DNA from: a virus
Virus record (IMG/VR): IMGVR_UViG_3300045972_000146
Location: 29,864 to 93,863 of that record
Reading direction: 5' to 3' (one strand)
Length of the DNA: 64,000 nt
The notes beneath the pieces were generated by a model. That model saw only the letters and a list, made by a program, of their open reading frames with translations, made no database searches and had not been told where the DNA came from. Numbering within the stretch: position 1 is the first letter of the stretch; every line of letters starts with the position of its first letter. Position numbers and translations under genes: made by a program. This document shows, in pieces, positions 1 through 7,487 of this stretch.

Positions 1-2022
1 AATGAGAAATCTTTCTGATTTTTCCATAAGTGAGGAAGTTGCAGTCGGGGATACAGCAACTGAAAGCAAACGATAGTATCCAAAACCATTTCAGAGTTTA
101 TCAACATGTAAAACAATTAACGTCTAAGTTAGGACCTATTAATATGCACACACAGGCAGTGTGGTGTTAGGGATAAACTTGCCTATTAGACAATAGTATG
201 CGCTATTAAAAAAGCAAGTCCCATGTGATGGAATTTAAAGTCACTACAAAAAAGAGTGCGGGGTTGAACTCCTAGCAACAGCCTATGCATTGTAGGAGGG
301 TCTTTAACTGCGTTTGTAACGTACATAGTTAGAGTAGGTATAACGGCGACCAAACAAGACACGTTATTAAAAATGGTACAGCTTTGGAACTGTATCGACT
401 GTTGAACAAGGGTAACTGCACGAACAAAACCACTTACAGGTAACTCTGTATAATAGTACTGCGTAGGTTATCGATCAATTAATTATTAATAATATAAACC
501 GGCTAGAAATGCGCGGGGTGGAAATCCAATAATTAATTCAAGCTATAGATTACACTTTGAGGGTTAAAGACCCTATGGCCCATGGACCAGTGAAATAGCG
601 ACCTGTCAAGTTATTAAGTTTGAGACAGATAAAAAATACACAAACTAGCCTTACTAATTCACTGGCTACAATAAAGTGGAGAATTAGCCCTAGTATGCTT
701 TCAAGGTTAATCGAAAGTGGGAGGTGCATGTGCTGGTACGCATGACAAGAGCTTCAAGGCGAAAGCCGAAAACCGGGCACGCACGGTATAATGCAAACCG
801 AAACCTAATTTACGCTGTTTCATAATTTTCAGCCGTATTGAAAAAGATTAATCCCCTGGGGTAGGGGCGAAGTTTATCCTGCCAGACAAAAAGAACGCCA
901 CGTCTTTAGTCAAATTTCACGAACGTATGGGAAAGCCGTTCACCCAAATTGCATATTAGTAGGCTCTTCCCTGTCTCGGAAATAGCCGAAGGAAGTCGAA
1001 GACTATTCAATCCGTGCGACAGAAGCTCCTGTATACAACTAGTGGAAGGGTCAAACACTTAAAAACCATATTTAAGGTGGTCGAAAGCTATCACATTTCT
1101 AAGCGACTAAAAAGCATAGAAAGATCGATAATTAGTACACTCCCTATCTGAAGTCTAGAACCCTGGGAGCATTCTACCCAGATAAAGGTCAAAAGCAAGC
1201 CGGGAACTTCATGCTGTAACAGGACGGAGCCACCGTCAGATGTAGCGGAGACGGTACATTCTTGCCTGGACGATAGACGTAGTCACTAGATAGGATAAAA
1301 TGCGTTATTTTTCTCAGACAATTTCAAGACTGCGCGGACTTCAAGGGCCGCTACAATATAGATCTTCAGAACACCGTTTATAAACCGTTGGCCTCATTTG
1401 CCAATATGAATCGACAAGGAATTGATACAAGGGTCGCAGCAAAACAACCATAGTTCTTTATTGCTTTCTTCAACAAGTAAAGTATGCCTTAAATACATTG
1501 ATATTATTATATAATTATCTATCGCGTGTCAATACGTAGATAAACCTTTCAAGCCTAGCACTTGGGGATGGAGTATGAGCCTAATTAATATAATGTAATT
1601 GTTCGAGAGACCGAAAATTGCTACAAATATCATAATTTATAAAACCCATTTTAAGCCGTTCTAAGGCATTATAAGTCAGCGTTGATACGAAAGTACTATT
1701 GTGAAAAGATAGTGGCATAGCGGAGCTGTAAATGCGTATAAAGGGCACAATTCCTAACTAATAGTTGCAGTGGGCGCAAAACCCATAGGTTAATCGTAAA
1801 TTAGCTACTTTCAAACCACAATCCCAACCCCTCTTCTAGTACCTAGCGGAAAAAAGAGCAGCGAGTGCGATCGCGGGATTATTTTCAAATTTTATCCGAA
1901 GAATTCTCATAAATGTTAAATTGGACAGTTAAACGGGCTACGGCAGAACATTCCAATCAAGTAGGAACTTTCAGTGATTATCAAAAACAACATTATTTAT
2001 CAAAAATAGGAGGAAACAAACA
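1..2022 (+). ncRNA. 2-kb ORF-less region; candidate giant structured RNA or leader
   Basis: No open reading frame of useful length exists on either strand, which is striking in a phage otherwise packed with genes. Sampled lines are about 40-47% G+C, above the roughly one-third G+C of most neighbouring genes. Short hairpins are visible: 377-381/390-394, 435-439/446-450, CTAATTC/GAATTAG (654-660/681-687), GGC-GAAA-GCC (758-767), the two-tier 966-970/991-995 with 976-979/986-989, 1163-1167/1177-1181, 1223-1227/1233-1237 and 1240-1244/1255-1259. GNRA-type loops recur. Many 5-bp hairpins are expected by chance in 2 kb, so these alone do not prove a fold. It is not a tRNA, rRNA, tmRNA or RNase P RNA that I recognise. 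Large ornate phage RNAs (GOLLD, ROOL) are the closest known concept, but I cannot match either. The strand is assumed from the downstream genes, and the 5' end may lie outside the window. Confidence 0.4.
2008..2013 (+). promoter_or_regulatory. Strong Shine-Dalgarno (AGGAGG) before a GTG start
   Basis: A perfect AGGAGG sits 9 nt upstream of the GTG at 2023 and decides that start. The replication genes I checked and the capsid gene have A/T-rich leaders with no SD. Bacteroidota ribosomes normally make little use of SD pairing, so this is an outlier. Confidence 0.75.
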
Positions 2023-2505
2023 GTGAAAAATTCAAAAGAAGAAGCCCTACGGCTTTTCGGAGCGACCCTAGGAGGTCATATCCACTCAATCAAAGTTATA
2101 CCAATGGATAAAGACGCAAAATCGAAAGATGATGCATTCCAGGTAAAAGTACCATTCCAATCATACGTAGTTGATCACGTAAAAGTGAACACAGTAGCAC
2201 ACAAACAGGTGTCAGGTGGTATCGATATCGTCCTTATCAACGGTGGCGAAAAAGAAATTAAAATCGGTTTAAACGAGCCATTGATTAACAATGCTTCGGA
2301 AATCGTTAACGGGTCCGACGTTATTGAAAAACGGACATTTTTTGGTGACGCAACAACACCGGCCGAAATCGTAAAAGCAATGAATTTATCAGAAGTGGCA
2401 CGCATTGATACGATTATGGAAGAACTTGCCGCAACACGGGAAGCTCTTATCGGTATCGTTGAAGCAACCGACCGTGCTGCAAAATCTTACGACGGCTTAG
2501 ATTAA
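2023..2505 (+). CDS. Hypothetical protein, SD-led, 160 aa
   Basis: I do not recognise this 160-residue protein. It begins with a short helix, has a beta-rich middle (about residues 20-85, alternating hydrophobics, ending in a GGEKEIKIGL stretch) and ends in a helical segment (about 112-155) that could be a coiled coil. No signal peptide, membrane segment or catalytic motif is visible. The start is GTG, chosen because AGGAGG lies 9 nt upstream. The gene is richer in G+C (about 45% in sampled lines) than most of the left arm, a trait shared here with the capsid gene, so high expression is as good an explanation as recent transfer. It directly follows the 2-kb ORF-less region and is followed 28 nt later by another SD-led gene, so the two probably form one unit. 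Confidence 0.8.
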   Translation: MKNSKEEALRLFGATLGGHIHSIKVIPMDKDAKSKDDAFQVKVPFQSYVVDHVKVNTVAHKQVSGGIDIVLINGGEKEIKIGLNEPLINNASEIVNGSDVIEKRTFFGDATTPAEIVKAMNLSEVARIDTIMEELAATREALIGIVEATDRAAKSYDGLD

Positions 2506-2521
2506 TTCTATGCCCTAGGAA

Positions 2522-2527
2522 AGGAGG
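2522..2527 (+). promoter_or_regulatory. Strong Shine-Dalgarno (AGGAGG) before the ATG at 2534
   Basis: AAGGAGG ends 6 nt before the ATG at 2534, which is optimal SD spacing. It is the second and last strong SD seen in this window, and both belong to the adjacent pair 2023-2505 and 2534-3067. Confidence 0.75.
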
Positions 2528-2533
2528 CGCAAC

Positions 2534-3067
2534 ATGAACGAAGAAGAACTTATTATCGTATTAGACGATTACGACAAAAATCATTTCGCGGAATTAATTG
2601 ATATTTACTTAGAACCTAAAAGTCGCTTTCGCATTAAAAATGATGGAACCGTAATCTTCGAAAAACATGGACCATTCATTGATTGGTTCGTTCGTTCAGA
2701 AAATCAAGTCGATTTCTTAAATTGCTTCCAAGCAATAGTTAAAGTAATGCTCGACGACAAAGTTAAAGGAAGTATACCATACATCCAGTCGCTTTGTGGC
2801 GAAGCTATGGGTGAATTGATGGCTACTAATAATAGAAAACAAGCTGTAACTAGCTTGCTATTAGCTCACCTTAATGACTCGCAACCGAATTTCAACCCAG
2901 GACGATCTCGTAACAGAGAACTAATGGATGACATTCAAATTGTCGAACAAAGCAGACGGCGCAAAGGACCAGTTAAAGTGTATTTTGGAGGCGGTGGAGA
3001 CATGGCCAACTTAGCAGACTTTATTAATGAACGTAAAGCTTTGGTTATCTTCGGAAACGGAGAATAA
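2534..3067 (+). CDS. Hypothetical protein, SD-led, 177 aa
   Basis: Unrecognised 177-residue protein. The N-terminal half is acidic and mixed alpha/beta (residues 1-70, with a GPFIDWFVR segment near 45-53). The middle is helical (about 70-115). The C-terminal third is basic (NPGRSRNREL, then QSRRRKGPVK near 139-148) and ends in a glycine-rich stretch (FGGGGD) and a hydrophobic strand. The basic patch could contact nucleic acid, but that is inference only. The start is fixed by a strong SD 6 nt upstream. It lies 28 nt after the previous SD-led gene, and a strong hairpin (3197-3229) lies about 130 nt downstream, so the pair may be one transcription unit. Confidence 0.8.
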   Translation: MNEEELIIVLDDYDKNHFAELIDIYLEPKSRFRIKNDGTVIFEKHGPFIDWFVRSENQVDFLNCFQAIVKVMLDDKVKGSIPYIQSLCGEAMGELMATNNRKQAVTSLLLAHLNDSQPNFNPGRSRNRELMDDIQIVEQSRRRKGPVKVYFGGGGDMANLADFINERKALVIFGNGE

Positions 3068-3095
3068 CAAAACAAAATTTAAAAAGATATAAGTT

Positions 3096-3141
3096 GGGTA
3101 ACTCCGTAATACAAATATCTGCATATGTAGGGTAACTCCGT
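3096..3141 (+). repeat. Direct repeat GGGTAACTCCGT x2
   Basis: The 12-mer GGGTAACTCCGT occurs at 3096-3107 and again at 3130-3141, a period of 34 nt, in the gene-free stretch after 3067. The core GGGTAACT also occurs at 410-417 and, as AGGTAACT, at 438-445 inside the 2-kb ORF-less region. The function is unknown. A protein- or RNA-binding module would fit. Confidence 0.6.
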
Positions 3142-3196
3142 TATTGCATAAGTAGTGCTGATTTGTGACTTAAATTAATTTATATAACCCCATACT

Positions 3197-3229
3197 AGAA
3201 AGCCTCTGTATTTACTATAGAGGCTTTCT
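3197..3229 (+). terminator. Probable terminator after the SD-led gene pair
   Basis: A perfect 11-bp inverted repeat, AGAAAGCCTCT (3197-3207) and AGAGGCTTTCT (3219-3229), has an 11-nt loop. The downstream U-run is short (CTT then mixed sequence), so intrinsic termination is likely but not certain. It separates the SD-led genes from the replication arm. Confidence 0.6.
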
Positions 3230-3251
3230 TAGAGGGATTATAATGCATAAA

Positions 3252-3308
3252 GAGAGGAATCTCAATATGATACGACGGGGAAAAGTATCAGGCTGAATAG
3301 TTATCATA
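3252..3308 (+). promoter_or_regulatory. Structured leader upstream of the 142-aa gene
   Basis: GAGA-GGAA-TCTC (3252-3263) is a small hairpin with a GNRA loop. TGATAC (3268-3273) pairs with GTATCA (3285-3290). The overlapping TATGATA (3266-3272) can instead pair with TATCATA (3302-3308), so the two helices are mutually exclusive. The next gene starts at 3341. Whether it works as a switch, an attenuator or a small RNA is unknown. Confidence 0.35.
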
Positions 3309-3340
3309 AAGTCAAACCATTAAAAATCAATTTTATATAT

Positions 3341-3769
3341 ATGAAAACAGCAAAAGAACTTATCCAAACCCGCGAATCTCTGATCAACAATATTAAAAAG
3401 AATTGGGATCGTATTCGCATTGAAAATGTGGTAGAAGCCGGACAAACACGTAATTATAATGTACAGGCTTTGTACAAATCAATTATTAATGACTCATTGG
3501 CTCTTGTCGAAGCAAAGTTAGATATTCAATTAGTGAATATTGGATTTAAAAAACGAGAAGAAATGCCAGCAAGTTGCATTTATCCGCAAATCTACTCATT
3601 ACAACAATTAAAAGAACAGAAAACGAAACTTAATCTTATTCCAACAAAAGGAGCAGCGGTTCTAACAGCCTCATTTGTAGAAGAAGAAACTAAGGTTCTG
3701 GATTCACAGATTCTTGCACTTGAAAGCCACCTTGAAAACCACAATAATTCGTGGGAAATCGCGGCATAA
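3341..3769 (+). CDS. Hypothetical helical protein, 142 aa
   Basis: Unrecognised 142-residue protein, predominantly alpha-helical by eye. A charged amphipathic helix covers residues 1-30. Further helices lie near 42-70 and 85-97, with a C-terminal helix near 112-135. No membrane segment, zinc cluster or catalytic motif is seen. The ATG is preceded by an A/T-only stretch without an SD, the usual Bacteroidota style and opposite to the two genes before it. It is the first gene after the probable terminator and structured leader, so it may head a new transcription unit. The start of the sequence is loosely reminiscent of the DIP1984-like helical family, but the similarity is too weak to name it. 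Confidence 0.7.
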   Translation: MKTAKELIQTRESLINNIKKNWDRIRIENVVEAGQTRNYNVQALYKSIINDSLALVEAKLDIQLVNIGFKKREEMPASCIYPQIYSLQQLKEQKTKLNLIPTKGAAVLTASFVEEETKVLDSQILALESHLENHNNSWEIAA

Positions 3770-3976
3770 AAACAAAACAGAAGTAACGGTGATATGTTAA
3801 TCAGTGACAGAAATGATTAATAATTGGGTTCAATCCCCATACTTTAACAAATGGCAATAGCGTACCAGTTAACTAAGTACGTTTTGCAAAACAGCAGAAT
3901 AAAGTTTTTTGTCGGGTTTTTAAACTGCTACCATGTACATGGTCTAAAACCCTATCATTATTTTAAAACAATTCAA
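3770..3976 (+). promoter_or_regulatory. Structured intergenic RNA region
   Basis: This stretch holds several inverted repeats: a GGGTTCAATCCC hairpin resembling a tRNA T-arm (about 3825-3837), CGTAC/GTACG (3861-3865/3877-3881), GTTTTGCAAAAC (3881-3892), and GGGTTTT/AAAACCC (3914-3920/3946-3952) enclosing the perfect palindrome ACCATGTACATGGT (3930-3943). It can be read in frame with the next gene from an ATG at 3851. The density of structure and the poor protein character of those 42 codons favour a non-coding leader. Confidence 0.4.
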
Positions 3977-4462
3977 ATGAGACCAATCGAAAGAATTGAC
4001 AATTTCTTGAAATTAGTAGATTGGAATTGGCTTCTATATGAAAAATGGAAAATAGATAAGGAAGACTTAGTAGCAAAGAAAATTTGCTATATGACAAATC
4101 CTACTCTACCTGAAGTTTGGAAACAAAACCCAGACCAGCGAATAGGACAGTTGCTTATTAATTTAGGTTTAATTGACGATTCATTGGAAAGATGGGTGAT
4201 AGAAGACTCAACAATTTTAATTGACCAAGGAATAGAACCAGAAGAAGTATTATATTGGACGTCTATGTATAATGAAAACTCAGAAATATTAGAAACGCCG
4301 ATTACACGAAAAGTAAGTACTTTAACTGAAGAGCATATTATTAGAATACTGGCCTTTATGGTCGAACATGGTGGCAGAATATCGCCAGATATGCAAAAAG
4401 CATTCGATAATATGTTATTAAAATACAAAGATGTGCCAGAGGAATTGCCAATGGCTGCATAA
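3977..4462 (+). CDS. Hypothetical protein, 161 aa (203 aa if the upstream ATG is used)
   Basis: Unrecognised protein. The reading frame is open from an ATG at 3851, but I prefer the ATG at 3977 (residue 43 of the long form). It follows a typical A/T-rich start context (AAAACAATTCAA), the sequence from it on looks like a soluble helical protein, and the upstream part is dense in inverted repeats. The 161-residue form is tryptophan-rich near its start (DWNWLLYEKW) and acidic in its middle (about residues 70-105). It ends in a helical stretch (about 108-155). No catalytic motif, zinc site or membrane segment is visible. It lies between an unknown gene and the replication block, 54 nt upstream of the loader-like gene. 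Confidence 0.55.
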   Translation: MRPIERIDNFLKLVDWNWLLYEKWKIDKEDLVAKKICYMTNPTLPEVWKQNPDQRIGQLLINLGLIDDSLERWVIEDSTILIDQGIEPEEVLYWTSMYNENSEILETPITRKVSTLTEEHIIRILAFMVEHGGRISPDMQKAFDNMLLKYKDVPEELPMAA

Positions 4463-4516
4463 TACAAATCATTTCAGATGCTATCAGAGCAATAATTTAA
4501 CTTTAAAGTAAAAGAA

Positions 4517-5083
4517 ATGCTGATAGAACTAGATTTGGACGAGGCTAAACGTCTCAAAATAACGACAAATCAGTTTCTGCTAGTAAAATTCATTGTAGAT
4601 GGAATAAATTTTGATGCATACCAAAGCACACTATCTATAACCAATTCAGATATAGAGAATTTAATTAGTAAAAATATATTAACAATTGAATCTAAGTATG
4701 ATGAATCAGACCTAACAAGTCTATTTGTTACTCAGGAATTTATTGACAAGTTCAAAGCAAGGAACTTTTTTGATGAATTTTTCGATACTTATCCAATTTC
4801 CGCAACCCGTCCAGACGGAACTAAGGATTACCTACGAGGTGACATTAGTAGATGTAGGAAGACCTATGATAAAATTGTGGGAAAAAGTAAAAGTAAACAT
4901 GAACATATTTTAGAGTGCTTAAAATTCGAAGTCTCAACTAGAAGGAAAAGTGGCTCAATGTCATATATGAAAAGAATGTCAAAATGGCTATTTGCAGAAG
5001 AATGGTTATTATACGACGAATTTTTGAAAGACAAGAAAGTTCAAAATACGGCAGAAAAGATATATGGAACAGAAATCGACTAA
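4517..5083 (+). CDS. Replisome organiser / helicase-loader-like protein
   Basis: This 188-residue protein probably helps load the replicative helicase. Its gene overlaps the start of the DnaB-type helicase gene (4517-5083 against 5064-6050). Tight coupling of loader or initiator and helicase is common in phages. The N-terminal half (about 1-95) looks like a winged-helix-type mix of helices and strands. The C-terminal half contains the pattern SYMKRMSKWLFAEEWLLYDE (about 148-167), resembling the tryptophan-rich tails of phage DnaD/replication-organiser proteins. No P-loop is present, so it is not a DnaC-type ATPase. The assignment rests on position and this C-terminal pattern and is tentative. 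The start ATG lies in an A-rich context without an SD. Confidence 0.55.
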   Translation: MLIELDLDEAKRLKITTNQFLLVKFIVDGINFDAYQSTLSITNSDIENLISKNILTIESKYDESDLTSLFVTQEFIDKFKARNFFDEFFDTYPISATRPDGTKDYLRGDISRCRKTYDKIVGKSKSKHEHILECLKFEVSTRRKSGSMSYMKRMSKWLFAEEWLLYDEFLKDKKVQNTAEKIYGTEID

Positions 5084-6050
5084 AGTCCTTAACTATAAAC
5101 ATATTTCTTCTGCCACTAACGAAATTGTTAGATATATCAAAGACAGACGAGAAAACAAAGTACGCTCATTGAAAACGAGATGGTCTAAGTTTAATCGACT
5201 AGCAATGGGGGGAGTAGAGCCAAACAGTATTTATGCAATAGCAGGAATATCTGGCTCGGGAAAGTCCTCTTTTGTTAATACTCTTGAAACTGATTTAATT
5301 GATTTAAATCCAGACGAAAAGATTGTAATGCTATCTTTCAGTTTTGAAATGCTTTCCTCTAGACAAGTGGGTAGGAAACTCTCCTACAAATTAAGAAAGA
5401 CCACGTCTGAATTATATTCGGCCTCCGACAAGGGCCTAATCACTGAGGCGGACTTTGAAGGAGTTGAAAAAACAGCAAAACAAATTACAGACTATCCGAT
5501 TTACTATGTAGATTCAGCTGGTACTGTACAGGAAATAGAGAATACAATCAAATTCTTTCAGAATACTATTGCCAAAGATAAATGGCTTGTAGTAACAATC
5601 GACCATACGCTATTAATACGCGGAAACTCAGGCGAGTCTGAAAGAGGAATTATTGTGGATTTAGAAAAAATGCTTATCGAAGCAAAGAAAATTGGCAAGA
5701 CTTCGATAATACAAATCTCTCAAATGAATAGGAATTTGGAATCACCCGAGAGGCTGAACAATTCCGCCTTACATTACCCGCAACGAAGCGATTTATCGTC
5801 AAGTGATGCAGTATTCCAAGGAAGCGATTACGTAATAGTTATACACAGGCCTGAATTACTCGGCATATTGTCCTACGGGACATATAACCTCCCCGTCAAG
5901 GATTACGTATATATGCATTTTCTAAAGAACCGTGAGGGTGAATTAAGAATATTGAAATTTATCAATGATCTTAAATTCAATAATTTGAAAGAACCTGATG
6001 AAGATCAGGAAAAAGCCAAAGAACAACAACAATTCTTAGAATTAAAATAA
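5064..6050 (+). CDS. DnaB-like replicative helicase (SF4), short form
   Basis: RecA-fold ATPase of the DnaB family that would unwind DNA at the phage fork. Visible motifs are Walker A GISGSGKSS (61-69, K67), the DnaB-type FEM segment with E95 (equivalent to the SLEM glutamate), Walker B VVTID (D180) and the SQMNR motif (219-223) seen in DnaB as SQLNR. A histidine-arginine region (VIVIHRPE, about 259-266) fits the arginine finger. At 328 residues it lacks the usual DnaB N-terminal primase-interacting domain, having only about 45 residues before the ATPase core. It starts inside the loader-like gene (20-nt overlap), and the next gene follows after 1 nt. The C-terminus is charged and glutamine-rich. 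Confidence 0.88.
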   Translation: MEQKSTKVLNYKHISSATNEIVRYIKDRRENKVRSLKTRWSKFNRLAMGGVEPNSIYAIAGISGSGKSSFVNTLETDLIDLNPDEKIVMLSFSFEMLSSRQVGRKLSYKLRKTTSELYSASDKGLITEADFEGVEKTAKQITDYPIYYVDSAGTVQEIENTIKFFQNTIAKDKWLVVTIDHTLLIRGNSGESERGIIVDLEKMLIEAKKIGKTSIIQISQMNRNLESPERLNNSALHYPQRSDLSSSDAVFQGSDYVIVIHRPELLGILSYGTYNLPVKDYVYMHFLKNREGELRILKFINDLKFNNLKEPDEDQEKAKEQQQFLELK

Positions 6051-6051
6051 A

Positions 6052-6642
6052 ATGACTTATAATAAAAATTATAATAATAAGTTTGCGGTAAAATTACCAA
6101 GTGCAAATGTAGATCCATACGGTTACTATAAAAAAGCTATTATCGACAAATTGATCGACAAATATCCTTATTTAACAATGGCCGGTTTAGATGCACCATT
6201 CTATACTCCGTCTGGGAAACCAATTCGTAGCGTTGAATATGCCTCTGCAGGAGATGCAATTACATTCGGAACTGCCAAATCACATGATGTTAATTGGGTG
6301 AAAAATACCAATTTCATGAACGGCGTTGTTCCTACTTATGATATCCAAAAAGATTGGACAGAAGTAATGAGCAATATCGATGCTTTCGCAAAAGCACGCA
6401 AACCAAAACAATCATATAATCCATATACAGTACATTCTTCTTATTGTAATTGCAGTTCTTGTAATTCTAGTGAGAACTACTTCTATGTGGGCGGAAAATT
6501 AGTTGAAGTCTATGATGATTTTATCAAAGTAGGTTTAACTATTATTCCTCGTTATACAAAACCAGCAACGTTCAAGTATTACTCAGTTTATGAGTTGGAA
6601 ACAATTCATACAATTATAATTACAGTTCGTTCTTTGTTCTAA
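6052..6642 (+). CDS. Hypothetical protein with a Cys cluster, 196 aa
   Basis: Unrecognised 196-residue protein. It starts 1 nt after the helicase stop and is surely co-transcribed with it. The N-terminus is asparagine/tyrosine-rich. The middle (about 45-115) is mixed alpha/beta. A cysteine cluster YCNCSSC (C132, C134, C137) could bind metal, but I see no second half of a zinc site. The last 50 residues are strand-rich and hydrophobic, with no clear membrane helix. Codon use is somewhat richer in C and G at third positions than the helicase's. Its place in the replication cluster suggests a DNA-metabolism accessory role, which is inference only. Confidence 0.7.
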   Translation: MTYNKNYNNKFAVKLPSANVDPYGYYKKAIIDKLIDKYPYLTMAGLDAPFYTPSGKPIRSVEYASAGDAITFGTAKSHDVNWVKNTNFMNGVVPTYDIQKDWTEVMSNIDAFAKARKPKQSYNPYTVHSSYCNCSSCNSSENYFYVGGKLVEVYDDFIKVGLTIIPRYTKPATFKYYSVYELETIHTIIITVRSLF

Positions 6643-6651
6643 TAACAATAG

Positions 6652-6718
6652 AACATGAAAGTTTCAGATCATACCATATCATATCAAATTCTACCAGAGA
6701 CATAAATGCTTTCGTGTT
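6652..6718 (+). promoter_or_regulatory. Inverted repeat enclosing a leader before the RecA-fold ATPase gene
   Basis: AACATGAAAG (6652-6661) pairs with CTTTCGTGTT (6709-6718), 10 bp with one G-U wobble, enclosing 47 nt rich in CATA repeats. It fills the only sizeable gap between helicase-linked genes and the ATPase/SSB pair and ends 16 nt before the ATG at 6735. It may be a leader or a processing structure. Confidence 0.4.
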
Positions 6719-6734
6719 ATAAAAAACACTTTAT

Positions 6735-7484
6735 ATGAGCATACAATTGCCTACCATTAAAAGTGTACCAAAAGCCCTCAATCCAAGATTTTTAATCTTG
6801 TTTGGGAAGCCTAAGGTCGGTAAAACAACGCTGTTATCCACATTGGATAATTGCCTAATTGTCGACCTTGAAGGAGGCTCTGAATTCCTCGAAGCAATGG
6901 CTGTTCAAGCCAGAAGTGTATCGGATTTAGGAGAGATTGCAAATGCGATTAAACTCAAAACAAATGAAAGCGGCCAAAAGCCTTATAAATATATTGCAAT
7001 AGATAATGCTACCAGACTAGAAGACATGTGTCTTCCTTATGCGGCTAGTCTATATAGAAAGAATCCTATAGCAAAGAACTGGACTGGAACTGACGTGAGA
7101 ACGTTGGATAAAGGTGCAGGTTATCTTTACTTAAGGGAAGCTGTCAAAACAGTCATTGATCAATTTCGTGGACTAACAGATAATTTTATTCTGATAGGGC
7201 ATACAAAAGACACAATGATTACTAAAGACGGCGAAGAACTTTCCGAAATGGCAATAGATTTAGTAGGAAAATTGGGCGACATAGTTTGCGGAGAGGCAGA
7301 TGCAGTTGGCTACGTATACAGAAAAACAAACGAAACAATAGTATCTTTTGAGGGCGGATTAAATTCCGTAAGAGAGGCGAGAGCTCCTCACTTAAGAGGT
7401 AAAAAAGTAGTTATTGCTGACTCCGACAAGGATAATGCTATTACTACCTATTGGGATAGAATTTACTTACCAGAAAATTATTAA
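6735..7484 (+). CDS. RecA-fold phage ATPase (Sak4-like recombination protein)
   Basis: Single-domain P-loop ATPase of 249 residues. Walker A is GKPKVGKT (24-31, K30) and Walker B is YIAID (D90). A core-strand motif FILIGHTKD lies near 154-162. These features and the size match the Sak4-type phage recombinases, annotated in many phages as an AAA or RecA-like NTPase. Sak4 proteins work with a phage SSB in single-strand annealing or recombination. The next gene, 3 nt downstream, encodes exactly such an SSB-like protein, which strengthens the call. A generic AAA ATPase remains possible. It starts from ATG in an A/T-rich context without an SD. Confidence 0.75.
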   Translation: MSIQLPTIKSVPKALNPRFLILFGKPKVGKTTLLSTLDNCLIVDLEGGSEFLEAMAVQARSVSDLGEIANAIKLKTNESGQKPYKYIAIDNATRLEDMCLPYAASLYRKNPIAKNWTGTDVRTLDKGAGYLYLREAVKTVIDQFRGLTDNFILIGHTKDTMITKDGEELSEMAIDLVGKLGDIVCGEADAVGYVYRKTNETIVSFEGGLNSVREARAPHLRGKKVVIADSDKDNAITTYWDRIYLPENY

Positions 7485-7487
7485 GAT

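Noticed and set aside
1-2022. rRNA, RNase P RNA, tmRNA, group I or group II intron
   Set aside because: I looked for the usual conserved blocks (23S domain V segments, RNase P core, group I P/Q/R/S elements, group II domain V). I found only short chance resemblances such as AAAGACCCTATGG.
3780-3850. Possible tRNA gene at the GGGTTCAATCCC T-arm-like hairpin
   Set aside because: The T-loop looks right, but the acceptor 3' strand (ACTTTAA) has no 7-nt partner upstream and the candidate anticodon stem has a 10-nt loop. No standard cloverleaf forms.
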